Part shown: positions 8,618 through 17,097 of the stretch, piece after piece | Layout of the letters: each line of letters begins with the position of its first letter | How positions within the stretch are numbered: position 1 is the first letter of the stretch | NCBI RefSeq assembly: GCF_013522925.1 | Contig: NZ_JAAMQU010000018.1 | Span: forward strand, 1 to 55,527 | Direction: 5' to 3' | DNA: 55,527 bases | DNA from: Pseudomonas japonica | GTDB lineage: Bacteria; Pseudomonadota; Gammaproteobacteria; Pseudomonadales; Pseudomonadaceae | Notes under the pieces: model-generated | Database searches by the model: none | What the model saw: the letters and a program-made list of their open reading frames with translations, nothing else | What the model was told of the DNA's origin: nothing | Made by a program: the position numbers and the translations under genes

Positions 8618-11275
8618 TCAGGCGCTGCCCGTTTCCAGCCCCAACGCGCGGGCCAAAAACGGCGCGGTTCGGCTCTCCTGGCTGCGAGCGACATCGGCGG
8701 GCACTCCACAGGCGACCAGTTTACCGCCTGCCTCGCCAGCGCCCGGCCCGATGTCGATCACCCAGTCGCTGTCGGCCACCACTCGCATGTCATGCTCCAC
8801 CACGATCACCGTGTGGCCGGCGTCCACCAGCCGGTGCAGTTGCAGCAGCAACCGGTCAACGTCCTGAGGATGCAAACCCGTAGTGGGCTCGTCCAGCACA
8901 TACAGCGAGGCGCCACGTGCGCTGCGTTGCAACTCGGTCGCCAGCTTGATGCGCTGAGCCTCCCCGCCCGACAACTCGGTGGCGGGCTGGCCAAGGCGCA
9001 GGTAGCCCAGGCCGATATCGCGCAGCACTTCCAATGAGCGTCGCACCGCCGGTTCATCCGCAAAGGTGCCCAGCGCATCTTCCACAGTCAGTTTGAGCAC
9101 CTGTGCGATATTCAGCCCCTGCCATTCGATGGCCAGGGTTTGCGGGTTGTAGCGGTCGCCATGGCACACCGGGCACGGGGCATAGACGCTGGGCATGAAG
9201 AGCAGCTCGACGCTGACGAAGCCCTCACCTTCACAGGTTTCGCAACGGCCTTTGGCAACGTTGAAGGAAAACTGCCCCGCGTCAAAACCCTGAGCTTGCG
9301 CTGCAGGGGTCGCGGCAAACAGCTTGCGCACGGCGTCGAACAGGCCGGTGTAGGTCGCCAGATTCGAGCGTGGCGTGCGCCCGATGGGTTTCTGGTCCAC
9401 CGGCACCAGCCGCCGCAGCTGCTCCACGCCTTCCACTCCCCTGCCCTCGCTGGGCATGGCCGGTTCGGCATCGAGCGCCTGTTCTTCATCCATAGCCGCT
9501 GCTGCGGGCTGCCCCAGTTGCTCGCTCACCAGCTCCAGCAACGCCTGGCTTACCAGGCTCGACTTGCCCGACCCGGAAACCCCGGTGACGGCCACCAGGC
9601 AACCCAACGGAAACGCGGCGTCCAGCTGGCGGAGGTTGTTGCGGGTAATACCTTCAAGGCGCAGCCAACCCTGCGGCGGGCGCGGCGGCCGGCGCTGGGG
9701 CTGTTGGTCGGCGAACAGGTAAGCCGCCGTGCGTGAGGCCGCCACGCCTTCCAACCCAGCGGGAGGCCCGCTGTACAACACTTCGCCGCCCCGCTCCCCG
9801 GCGTCCGGGCCCACGTCTACCAGCCAGTCGGCGCGGCGCAGGGTATCCAGGTCGTGTTCCACCACGAACACCGAGTTGCCCGCCTGTTTGAGGCGCTCCA
9901 GTGCATCCAGCAACGCCTGGCTGTCGGCCGGGTGCAAGCCGGCGGAAGGCTCGTCCAGCACATAGATCACACCGAACAGCTGGGAATTGAGCTGCGTCGC
10001 CAGCCGCAGCCGTTGCAGCTCCCCTGGAGAAAGCGTGGGCGTGCTGCGTTCCAGGTCCAGGTAGCCCAGGCCAAGCTCCAGCAATGTACCCAGGCGTTCC
10101 AGCAATTCCTGGGCAATGCGCTGGGCCGCCAAACGTTTTTCGATCGACAGGTTGGGCGTGTGTCGCACTTCCTTGCCGCTGGCATGGGCACTGCCACCGC
10201 TGGCCACGCGCCGGTCACGTGCCTCCCGAACCTGGGCGTGGCTGAGCACATCGCCGCCGGCTTCGCCCTCGCTCAGGTAGGCAGCGCTCGCCACAGGGGC
10301 CAACAGGGCGGCCAATGCCTGCAAGGGCAGACGTGACAGCTCGGCGATATCCAGCCCGGCAAACCGCACACTCAGCGCCTCGGGCTTGAGCCGCTTGCCG
10401 TGGCAAACCGGGCAGGGGCTGGCGCGCATGAACTGCCCTACCCGCTTGCGCATCATGGCGCTCTGGCTGTGGCTGAACGTGTGCAACACATAACGCCGCG
10501 CCCCGGTGAAGGTACCTTGATAGCTGGGCTCCAGCTTGCGCTGGAGTGCCTCGCGGGTTTGTGCCGGGGTAAGGCCGGCGTATACCGGCACGGTGGGAGT
10601 TTCGTCGGTGAACAGAATCCAGTCCCGCTGCGCCTGGGGAAGGTCTCGCCAGGGGACGTCGACGTCATAGCCCAGCGTTACCAGGATGTCGCGCAGGTTC
10701 TGCCCTTGCCACGCGGTGGGCCATGCGGCCACAGCCCGCTCGCGGATGGTCAGCGAAGGGTCTGGCACCAGCGAGGCCTCGCTCACGTCGAACACCCGGC
10801 CCACGCCGTGGCAGTGCGCACAGGCGCCTTGGGGCGTATTGGTGGAAAAGTCCTCGGCGTACAGCATGGGTTGCCCGGCAGGGTAGCTGCCGGCGCGGGA
10901 ATACAACATGCGGATCAGGCTGGACAGTGTGGTGACGCTACCCACGGACGACCGCGCGCTGGGCGACCCACGCTGCTGCTGCAACGCAACCGCCGGGGGC
11001 AGCCCGTCGATGCTGTCGACGTCTGGTACCCCGGCCTGATCGATCAGGCGCCGCGCATACGGTGCCACGGATTCGAAATAACGCCGCTGCGCTTCCGCAT
11101 AGATGGTGGCGAATGCCAAAGACGACTTGCCCGATCCCGAGACACCGCTGAACACCACCAGTGCATCCCGTGGCACGTCCACGTCGACATTCTTGAGGTT
11201 GTGCTCGCGGGCGCCGCGCACCCGCACGAAGCCACTCCCCGGCACACCGCGGGGCTGATCAGGCGTTGAAGTCAT
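8618..11275 (-). CDS. UvrA2-type (class II) excinuclease ATPase subunit A
   Basis: The protein has 885 residues, shorter than canonical UvrA (about 940). Two ABC ATPase domains are visible: Walker A GVSGSGKS at residues 44-51 and again mid-protein, with Walker B VLDEPSAGLH and VLDEPTTGLH. The first signature is LSPGE rather than LSGGE; the second is ELSGGEAQRI. The zinc-finger pair CETCEG...CPVCHG is kept. The size fits the UvrA2 group, which lacks the UvrB-binding domain and is linked to DNA-damage tolerance or resistance to DNA-binding drugs. The start at 11275 is preceded by AAGGAA. A palindrome lies just upstream. It is unlikely to be the main repair UvrA. Confidence 0.85.
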   Translation of the reverse strand: MTSTPDQPRGVPGSGFVRVRGAREHNLKNVDVDVPRDALVVFSGVSGSGKSSLAFATIYAEAQRRYFESVAPYARRLIDQAGVPDVDSIDGLPPAVALQQQRGSPSARSSVGSVTTLSSLIRMLYSRAGSYPAGQPMLYAEDFSTNTPQGACAHCHGVGRVFDVSEASLVPDPSLTIRERAVAAWPTAWQGQNLRDILVTLGYDVDVPWRDLPQAQRDWILFTDETPTVPVYAGLTPAQTREALQRKLEPSYQGTFTGARRYVLHTFSHSQSAMMRKRVGQFMRASPCPVCHGKRLKPEALSVRFAGLDIAELSRLPLQALAALLAPVASAAYLSEGEAGGDVLSHAQVREARDRRVASGGSAHASGKEVRHTPNLSIEKRLAAQRIAQELLERLGTLLELGLGYLDLERSTPTLSPGELQRLRLATQLNSQLFGVIYVLDEPSAGLHPADSQALLDALERLKQAGNSVFVVEHDLDTLRRADWLVDVGPDAGERGGEVLYSGPPAGLEGVAASRTAAYLFADQQPQRRPPRPPQGWLRLEGITRNNLRQLDAAFPLGCLVAVTGVSGSGKSSLVSQALLELVSEQLGQPAAAAMDEEQALDAEPAMPSEGRGVEGVEQLRRLVPVDQKPIGRTPRSNLATYTGLFDAVRKLFAATPAAQAQGFDAGQFSFNVAKGRCETCEGEGFVSVELLFMPSVYAPCPVCHGDRYNPQTLAIEWQGLNIAQVLKLTVEDALGTFADEPAVRRSLEVLRDIGLGYLRLGQPATELSGGEAQRIKLATELQRSARGASLYVLDEPTTGLHPQDVDRLLLQLHRLVDAGHTVIVVEHDMRVVADSDWVIDIGPGAGEAGGKLVACGVPADVARSQESRTAPFLARALGLETGSA

Positions 11276-11293
11276 GACGGTTCCTTGCAAATG

Positions 11294-11307
11294 CGAACGT
11301 GCGTTCG
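11294..11307. promoter_or_regulatory. Palindromic operator-like site upstream of the uvrA2 gene
   Basis: CGAACGTGCGTTCG is a perfect 6-2-6 inverted repeat 19 bases before the start codon. Its GAACG-N2-CGTTC form resembles TetR-family operators. It does not match a LexA box. Confidence 0.4.
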
Positions 11308-11478
11308 ATCCACGCAAGGCCTTGATCGTTCAGCGCATGGGAGGGAAGCCTGGGGTGGCCCGCTGAACCATCAGATAGGAGCGAAGGGGAAAACAAGGAG
11401 AGGGGTGGGCTATGCCGGCAGTGCCTGGTGCCGCCCAAGGGCACCAAAATCGTCTGCCAGCCCGGTGACCTGTTCGCG

Positions 11479-11721
11479 TCAGGGCTTGATGGGCGCCTCG
11501 GTCGCAGTCGTGACAAGGTGCGATTTGGCGGCCCTGCGTTCTTCGCTCACCATGAACTGGGGCGTGGCCGCGCAGCGGTACTTGACGCCCTTGTTCATAG
11601 GCATCGTCGCTACGGTTTCAAGGCATTCGGCCCGTGAGGAATAAGCGGTGGGCCGACGTTCTTCCAGGCACCCTTCAGACGCGGTGCACATACTCATTAC
11701 AACTACGAACACACTCATCAT
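11479..11721 (-). CDS. Small cysteine-containing hypothetical protein
   Basis: The protein has 80 residues. Its N-terminus MMSVFVVVMSMCTAS is a short hydrophobic segment that could be a signal or anchor. Several cysteines follow (near residues 12, 18, 33 and 52), and the C-terminal third is basic and unordered. The hydrophobic start followed by spaced cysteines is reminiscent of small secreted Pseudomonas proteins of unknown function. The start at 11721 is supported by AAGGGAG about 9 bases upstream; the longer open frame in the same phase is not. It lies 203 bases upstream of uvrA2 on the same strand. No function is proposed. Confidence 0.6.
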   Translation of the reverse strand: MMSVFVVVMSMCTASEGCLEERRPTAYSSRAECLETVATMPMNKGVKYRCAATPQFMVSEERRAAKSHLVTTATEAPIKP

Positions 11722-12061
11722 TTGCCAACACTCCCTTGCGAGGCCAGACGGACATCTTTGGAAAGGTGGCCAGATGATGCACAGCGCTTCGAGGGAAAAC
11801 AATGGGGGCAAACATACCGATCGTCGGGAATGTGGCGAATTGCCTACCCGTTCCGGTTTGTGATTATAAGTGTCTGGTTTAGCTGAACTTTTCCAAAGTG
11901 CCACCAACTGATAAAGGTTCTCTTTCCGGCGCTTTTAGCGGATTTACGTCGCCAAACGGTCGGCAGTGGCACTTTGCCTAAAGACGGTGTTTTGGCGCTG
12001 TTACAAAACGACGAAAACACTCCTTAAAACGATACAAAGCGCAGCGGCCACAAGCGCTCAC
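11722..12061. other. Intergenic region with a widely spaced inverted repeat
   Basis: About 340 bases between the small hypothetical gene and the FAD-protein gene, both on the minus strand. The composition is lower in GC than the surroundings. CAAAGTGCCAC (11894-11904) and GTGGCACTTTG (11966-11976) form an 11-bp perfect inverted repeat 61 bases apart. No open frame with a ribosome binding site is seen. Confidence 0.5.
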
Positions 12062-13477
12062 TCATGGTCGGGTCAAGTGGGCGGCCAGTGCCTTCGCCTG
12101 GGCCGCAACATCATTTACCGCTGTACTTTCCCACCACAGGCCACGCAGCGGCGGGCCCATGGCATACAGCACCGTTGAAGCGATTCCCGACGCATTGCGC
12201 ACCGCCCCTTGTGCGTCAGCATCAACCCCCAGAGCCAGCGGGCCGGGCCGAATGAGGCCGCGGGCCAGCAGTTGCCGCGGCAACGGTTTGTCTACCCGCC
12301 GCCAGTCGTATTCGATACCGCTGGAATTGATCAACGCCACCGCGTGCACAACGCTTGCAGCCGCTTCCCCGCGCTGGCGCAGGGTCAGCGCCACTCCTTC
12401 GGCCGCAGGTGTTACGCCTAGCAGCGAAGCCGCAGTGATCTCTAGCCTTCCCGTTCGCTGCCAGTCAGCCAGCAACGCCGCACCCAGCGGTGGCGAGCGA
12501 TGGTGGTGGGTTTCCCACCAGGGGCGCAGGTGGCGCACGAACTGCCTGCGCTGGAAGTCGTTGGCCTGGCTCCACAGGCGGGCCACGTGCTGGCGGACGG
12601 TATCGAGTGGCGCTTGCCAATCCACGCCTTCAGCCATGGCCAGGCGGCATTGCTCACGCAGCGCCACCGATAGCTGCCGGGGCGTGCGCACCGCGGGTTG
12701 TTCGCTGAGGAAGTCTGGCCAGGCAGGCGGTTGCCGACGCGGTTGCGGTAACAGCCCATGGCGCGAGAACACCCGCACAGGCCCTTGATGGCCGGCCTGG
12801 TGCAAGGACACCAACGCGTCGATCATGGTCAACCCGGCCCCCACGATCGCGACGGTGCCGTCGGTGGGTATCTGCCGCAGGGCAGTGACGTCCCACGGGT
12901 CCAACCCGGTTATGGCCGTAGCGCCATCTTGAGTGCACCGGGTGCGGGCTGCGGCGAAGACACCCGTGGCCAACACCGCCAACGGCGCCTCCCAACACTC
13001 GCCGCCCTCCCCCATGACGCGCGCCAAGCCGGGTTCGACGATTAGGTCCGTTGCTTCGCCACGCACATGGGTCAAGCGCGAACCGGGCGCGGCGGCTTGC
13101 GCTTCGGCCAGCCGCTGCCGTGCATACCGGCCAAACAATCCGCGTGGCGGGAACAGTTCGGCCACCGGCACGCCCTGCCCGGCCGATTCCGGCCAGCCGC
13201 CAGTAGCAACATGGTCTGCCAGCCAGTGGGTAAGGTCGTCGGGGGCGTCAGGGTCCACGCTCATCCGTGCGGCATTGGCATTGAGCGTATGGCCCAGTTC
13301 CACAGCACTGTAGGCTTCGCCGCGGGCCAACTCGGCACGCGGTTCGAATATCACGATATGTCGCGCGCCTGGCTGGCGCAGCAGCTGCATCGCCAACAGC
13401 GCGCCGCTCAGGCCACCGCCAACAATCACTACATCGGCACGCTTGCCGCGCTCCACTGCCTCCCCGGGCTCGATCAT
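12062..13477 (-). CDS. FAD/NAD(P)-binding protein (NAD_binding_9-type)
   Basis: The protein has 471 residues. The N-terminal Rossmann motif VIVGGGLSGALLAMQLL lies at about residues 16-32, followed by an acidic strand end (FEPRAELARGEAY). A second nucleotide-binding segment, VAIVGAGLTMIDALVSLH, appears mid-protein. This resembles the FAD-NAD(P)-binding family seen in YdhS-like proteins, whose reactions are largely unknown; some may hydroxylate or oxidise small molecules. The ATG at 13477 is preceded by AAGGAAG. The longer open frame starting at 13594 lacks a ribosome binding site. It is divergent from the SleB-like gene, with about 170 bases between them. Confidence 0.72.
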   Translation of the reverse strand: MIEPGEAVERGKRADVVIVGGGLSGALLAMQLLRQPGARHIVIFEPRAELARGEAYSAVELGHTLNANAARMSVDPDAPDDLTHWLADHVATGGWPESAGQGVPVAELFPPRGLFGRYARQRLAEAQAAAPGSRLTHVRGEATDLIVEPGLARVMGEGGECWEAPLAVLATGVFAAARTRCTQDGATAITGLDPWDVTALRQIPTDGTVAIVGAGLTMIDALVSLHQAGHQGPVRVFSRHGLLPQPRRQPPAWPDFLSEQPAVRTPRQLSVALREQCRLAMAEGVDWQAPLDTVRQHVARLWSQANDFQRRQFVRHLRPWWETHHHRSPPLGAALLADWQRTGRLEITAASLLGVTPAAEGVALTLRQRGEAAASVVHAVALINSSGIEYDWRRVDKPLPRQLLARGLIRPGPLALGVDADAQGAVRNASGIASTVLYAMGPPLRGLWWESTAVNDVAAQAKALAAHLTRP

Positions 13478-13651
13478 TGCACCGCTTCCTTCGCTGTCGA
13501 TGGTTGATCCGGCATGGTACCCCGGGCCGTGGCGGAATGTTTCGCCGCTTCGCTTGTCCATTCTTCGACCCAGCCCTGGCCGGCAGAGCAACAATAATAG
13601 TCATCGGCCCTGCCGCGCCCGGCCCCTCCCCGTTTGCCCAGAGGTTCGACC

Positions 13652-14245
13652 ATGCGCTGCCTCGCTTCCTTTATATGCCTTGCTGTGTTGCTGTGTAATG
13701 CCCTCCCGGCCCATGCCGAGACGGTGAGCGCCCGCGCCGAAGACAAGGCGCAGGTACTGGAGGAAAAAGCCGCAAGCGACGCTCCGCCGCCGCCTCAGGC
13801 AACGTTAAGCAAAACCGAGGTGCAAGCTGTGGACCCTGCCGGGCGTGAGTCGGTGGACGATGCCATTACCTGCCTGGCGCGCACGGTGTATTGGGAAGCC
13901 AAAGGCGGCAGCGAAACCAACATGGAGGCGGTGGCCAGCGTGGTGATGAACCGGCTGGGCCGCGAGGGCTATGCCAACACCGTGTGCGGCGTGGTCAAGC
14001 AAGGGTCTGAGAAGAAGAATTGCCAGTTCTCTTGGTGGTGCGATGGCCGCGCCGATCAGGTGCAGGAGGAAGACCGCTACCAGCTGGCGAAAGCCATCGC
14101 CGGCAAGGCACTGAACCAGCAACTGCGTGACACCACCGGCGGTGCGCTGTACTTCCATGACCATCGGATAACCACCGACTGGACCAAGCGCTACCGGCGC
14201 ACGGCCGAAACGGACAAGTTCGTCTTCTATGCCCCACGCAGCTGA
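13652..14245 (+). CDS. Cell wall hydrolase, SleB-type (Hydrolase_2)
   Basis: The precursor has 197 residues with a Sec signal peptide ending near PAHA/ET (residue 22). A low-complexity linker (to about residue 65) leads to a SleB-like catalytic domain: CLARTVYWEAKGGSETNMEA with the conserved Glu of the WEA(K/R)G motif, then VVMNRLGREG and CQFSWWCDG. Family members cleave peptidoglycan glycan strands; in non-sporulating bacteria they are thought to act in wall remodelling. The start at 13652 matches the beginning of the signal peptide, with AGAGG upstream. It converges with the CAP-domain gene, 21 bases away. Confidence 0.85.
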   Translation: MRCLASFICLAVLLCNALPAHAETVSARAEDKAQVLEEKAASDAPPPPQATLSKTEVQAVDPAGRESVDDAITCLARTVYWEAKGGSETNMEAVASVVMNRLGREGYANTVCGVVKQGSEKKNCQFSWWCDGRADQVQEEDRYQLAKAIAGKALNQQLRDTTGGALYFHDHRITTDWTKRYRRTAETDKFVFYAPRS

Positions 14246-14266
14246 GCCGAGCGCACGAAGTAATGG

Positions 14267-15130
14267 CTAGGGGGCCCCGAACAGCATGGTCCAGTAGATA
14301 CCGTTCTGGCTGTTGGGGTCGGCGTTGTAGCCGGCGCCAACTTGCGTGAACAAGGGGTTCATGAGGTTGGCGCAATGCCCTGGGCTGGCGAGCCATCCGG
14401 CCATGGCGGCATTGGGCGAGCCCTGCCCGGCGGCGATGTTTTCCCCCACCTGCCGGCCGCGATAACCCGCCTCGCGCGCGCGGTCATAGGGGGTATCGCC
14501 GTCTGGATCGGTGTGGCTGAAATAATCACCTCGCGCCATGGCCTGGCTATGCGCTAGCGCTGCTGCGCCCAATGCAGGGCTCCAGGCCAACGGCCGTGCA
14601 GCACCAAAGCGTTGACGGCCGCACAACCGCGGGCGCGCTCTTGCTGCGTTCACCTGCGCCAGCAGCGCTTGCGCGGCGCCGCGCGTGTCGCCCAGGCGAG
14701 CATCGAGCAGCGGCCGCGCCAGCAGCACCCGCCATTCATCCCCGGCGTGGCTGAGGCCGATATCGGTGTACTGGCTGTCGATCAGGGCCGCGCAATAACT
14801 TCCCTGGAGCATTTGAAAGGCAACCCCGGCATCGACCGGGCCGTCCAGGCGAATGGCGCGCACGGCGGCTGCCTGGTAGCCGGCCTGCTTCAAGCCTTCA
14901 CGCAAACCGCCGCCGTAGCCAGGCGGCACCGCGAGCCCCGCCTTGAGCGCAAGCGGCGGTAGCGCGGAAACCGACGCACCACCGCAGCGCCCCGGATGGG
15001 CGCGCAAGGCATTGATGGCCGAGAGCAGCTGCTGCTCGCCTGCTGCCTGAGCAGGCATGGCAACAGTGGCAAGGCACAGCGATGAAAGCGGGAACAGGCA
15101 CAGCGAGGCGATACGATTGATCAAGCGCAT
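14267..15130 (-). CDS. Exported CAP-domain (SCP/PR-1) protein with degenerate N-terminal duplicate
   Basis: The precursor has 287 residues. The signal peptide MRLINRIASL... ends near PAQA/AG. The C-terminal half (about 150-287) is a typical bacterial CAP domain, with FSHTDPDG, GENIAAG and SPGHCANLMNP carrying the conserved His and Glu. The N-terminal half repeats the domain opening: ALLSAIN-like residues 35-50 align with 155-171 (LLxxxNAxRAxPxxCG), but the central His/Glu motifs are missing, so it is probably a decayed copy. The start is uncertain: the ATG at 15130 fits the signal peptide, while a GTG at 15157 adds nine residues; neither has a strong ribosome binding site. The function is unknown. 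Confidence 0.75.
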   Translation of the reverse strand: MRLINRIASLCLFPLSSLCLATVAMPAQAAGEQQLLSAINALRAHPGRCGGASVSALPPLALKAGLAVPPGYGGGLREGLKQAGYQAAAVRAIRLDGPVDAGVAFQMLQGSYCAALIDSQYTDIGLSHAGDEWRVLLARPLLDARLGDTRGAAQALLAQVNAARARPRLCGRQRFGAARPLAWSPALGAAALAHSQAMARGDYFSHTDPDGDTPYDRAREAGYRGRQVGENIAAGQGSPNAAMAGWLASPGHCANLMNPLFTQVGAGYNADPNSQNGIYWTMLFGAP

Positions 15131-15247
15131 GGGCACATCGAAACGAAGTGAAAACACCGACCTTGGCCGGAACAGACTTGGCCCCTGCCCTGTTGATGCA
15201 AGGCCCGGCGCAAAGTGGGCGGTTTGACCTGCCGCTTCGGTTGGAGT

Positions 15248-15440
15248 TCAGTTGTGCGTGGGGGTTGCCGTGGCAATCGCTGAGTTGTAGTCAGGGTCGT
15301 TCTCGCCATCGACGACCAGCACGCCCTTGTCGCCAAACCTGCCCATCAGGCTGCCGTCGTTGTTGAACTGAACACGGAGGTCGTTTGAGCACCCCGGGCG
15401 CTGAAGTAGAAGCGGCTATCTGGTAGCGTTTTGACTCGAC
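15248..15440 (-). pseudogene. Remnant of a delta-60-repeat protein (3' end)
   Basis: On the minus strand, one frame reads DLRVQFNNDGSLMGRFGDKG, continues GVLVVDGENDPDYNSAIATA, and stops at 15248. The NDGSLxxxFGxxG pattern is the delta-60 repeat also found several times in the RTX protein at 18.1-20.1 kb. The upstream part continues in a different frame (LPDSRFYFSARGAQ), which suggests a frameshift around 15380. No start codon or ribosome binding site was found. This is best explained as the decayed tail of a paralogue; the evidence is one repeat unit only. Confidence 0.4.
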
Positions 15441-15453
15441 GGCGATACTTACT

Positions 15454-15813
15454 CTATTGCCCCAGCGCTTCCCGCGCTTCAGGCTGCCTGGTAAGTGGCT
15501 GAGTAAAAGTCCCACGAGGCCTGCGGCCAAACAGGAGGTAAAGCATGATGATAAATGTGATGGAACTACCTGCGCCAAACAGGAACAAGAAGGCGATTGC
15601 CTGAATAACGAAGTAGCCCCGATACAGCGACGAGCGCTTCCAGAACAGCCAGGCGTTTACGATTCCGAAGGCCATCATCAGACCGCCATGGACAGGAGAA
15701 AGCGTCATCAAATAACCAGCGAACAAAGGAATAGTTATGGTCCAGATGGCGGGTAGCCAGAGCAACCCACCGATTTTTTCGTAGTACACCAGTCCGTTGT
15801 GTTTTGCTTCCAC
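15454..15813 (-). CDS. Small integral membrane protein (DUF2569-like)
   Basis: The protein has 119 residues. The N-terminal motif YYEKIGGLLWLPAIWTITIP is characteristic of DUF2569/YdgK-like proteins. Three to four hydrophobic segments fill residues 15-98, followed by a short polar tail. The start is a GTG at 15813 preceded by AGGGAG 8 bases upstream. A perfect hairpin lies 30 bases upstream in the leader. No biochemical role is established for the family. Confidence 0.65.
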   Translation of the reverse strand: MEAKHNGLVYYEKIGGLLWLPAIWTITIPLFAGYLMTLSPVHGGLMMAFGIVNAWLFWKRSSLYRGYFVIQAIAFLFLFGAGSSITFIIMLYLLFGRRPRGTFTQPLTRQPEAREALGQ

Positions 15814-15842
15814 TGCTGAACTCCCTGCTCGTTAATATGCGT

Positions 15843-15867
15843 TGCCACCAACCCTTCTGGGGTGGCA
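15843..15867 (-). repeat. Hairpin in the leader of the DUF2569-like gene
   Basis: TGCCACC (15843-15849) and GGTGGCA (15861-15867) form a 7-bp stem with an 11-base loop, without a T run. Confidence 0.4.
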
Positions 15868-15972
15868 CTCCGCCGATGGTACTGCTTTACGCAGCAGTTC
15901 TTGCATTTCAGGCTAATGCCGTTGCCTTGACGTGAGGGCGCACAGAGCTGTGACCCGAGGTGCGGAAAGGCG

Positions 15973-15994
15973 TGGCGCGCCTGGCGAAGCGCCA
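15973..15994 (-). terminator. Possible terminator/hairpin downstream of the lipoprotein trio
   Basis: TGGCGC (15973-15978) and GCGCCA (15989-15994) form a stem 19 bases past the stop of the last lipoprotein gene. It lacks a clear T run on the minus strand, so termination is uncertain. Confidence 0.3.
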
Positions 15995-16012
15995 CTTGCC
16001 GATACCTCAGCC

Positions 16013-16669
16013 TTAATCGCTGCCGTAGCGCGGCGAACGTGGGCCGTAGAGCAAGCCGGCGGGTTGCCCGGCGGACAGCAGGCGGCCGCTAGTCATGCCG
16101 GCAATAGGGTAACCGGCGTCATCCATAGAACTGGCAATGATCTGATTGACAGCCGCCACGATCAGCATTCCGATCAAGCCGCCGCCGTTGTTCTGATTTT
16201 CCTGACTGGAGGCACTGGCGGTCCCGGTCCAGAGGGTGGTGCCAGTCTTCAGGTCCACCAAGCGAGCATGAGCAGTAACGATAGTAGCGCTGGCGAGCAC
16301 CATGTATTTGGTGCCGTAGTCGCTTACGGTGATGTAAAGTCCTGCATCGGCGCCGTAGATTTCCTGCAATTTGGCAGGTGGCAGTTGGTGGGCATCACCC
16401 GCTGTGGCTACGCCGTTCTGGCGGAAGGTCTCATCCATAAGCGCTACAGGTACAACGTAATACCCCGCCTCTGCCAGTGGTACGGTGACTTGCGCCAACA
16501 TACTGTAGGTGGCCTTGACGTCCGGGGACTCATTCAGCGGTGGCAATACCACGATCGACCGAGGCCGGGCCTGCTTGTAGGCTTGGTAATCGACCGTCTT
16601 CGAGGGTACGCAGCCGCCGGCAAGGAGAGCCAGCGCAAGCACTGTCAGGCTTTTGATCCATGGGTTCAT
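16013..16669 (-). CDS. GNA1162-like lipoprotein (DUF799)
   Basis: The lipoprotein precursor has 218 residues with lipobox LAGGC and lipidated Cys20. The mature part starts VPSKTVDYQAYKQARPRSIV and continues VLPPLNESPDVKATYS, matching the DUF799 family of Neisseria antigen GNA1162, whose fold resembles the TolB N-terminal domain. It is the last gene of a three-lipoprotein operon and overlaps the DUF4810 gene by four bases. The conserved trio suggests an outer-membrane or periplasmic assembly that includes the CsgG-like protein. Its actual cargo or role is unknown. Confidence 0.8.
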   Translation of the reverse strand: MNPWIKSLTVLALALLAGGCVPSKTVDYQAYKQARPRSIVVLPPLNESPDVKATYSMLAQVTVPLAEAGYYVVPVALMDETFRQNGVATAGDAHQLPPAKLQEIYGADAGLYITVSDYGTKYMVLASATIVTAHARLVDLKTGTTLWTGTASASSQENQNNGGGLIGMLIVAAVNQIIASSMDDAGYPIAGMTSGRLLSAGQPAGLLYGPRSPRYGSD

Positions 16670-17082
16670 AGCGGTGCCCCTTCCTGAGCGGCAGCCTTGG
16701 CAACATCGGCGCCTGGGGCAGTGGCAGACGAGGCCGTTTTACTGCCCGCATTTTTCAGCAGAAAGTCCATGTATGCGCCCGATTCGGGAAACAGTGCTTT
16801 CTCCGCCTGAAACTCCTGCACCGTGCGCCCCGGTTGGCCAAGATCAGCACACAGCAAGCCCATCTGTGCGTGATAGCCGGGCGGCACCGCGCCGTTCTTG
16901 GCCTTGATCCGCTCCAGCCCAGCCTCCAGCGCCTGCAATTGGGCTTCCTTGGAATCACCCTTGAAGTAGCCGCGCACCTCTGCCTGGTAGCCTTCCCACT
17001 GATACAAGGTCCGTGGGCCGGCGCACCCAGCAAGCCAGCCGCACACCAGAGCGGTGGCCGCGCATTTCAATACGATGTTCAT
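16666..17082 (-). CDS. DUF4810 lipoprotein
   Basis: The lipoprotein precursor has 138 residues with lipobox LAGC (Cys20). The mature part begins AGPRTLYQWEGYQ, typical of DUF4810. The helical region (about 45-110) looks tetratricopeptide-like, and an Ala-rich C-terminal tail follows. The gene lies 15 bases downstream of the CsgG-like gene and overlaps the DUF799 gene. Gene order and fusion of functions match the Neisseria NMB1164-1163-1162 arrangement, as I recall it. It is probably an accessory subunit of the same envelope complex. Confidence 0.78.
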   Translation of the reverse strand: MNIVLKCAATALVCGWLAGCAGPRTLYQWEGYQAEVRGYFKGDSKEAQLQALEAGLERIKAKNGAVPPGYHAQMGLLCADLGQPGRTVQEFQAEKALFPESGAYMDFLLKNAGSKTASSATAPGADVAKAAAQEGAPL

Positions 17083-17097
17083 GCATCAATCCCTTGA

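Noticed and set aside
11966..11980. TGGCAC as part of a sigma54 promoter
   Set aside because: No GC dinucleotide 10 bases after the GG on either strand.
13478..13594. N-terminal extension of the FAD protein
   Set aside because: Runs through the divergent promoter region and lacks a ribosome binding site; the ATG at 13477 has AAGGAAG upstream.
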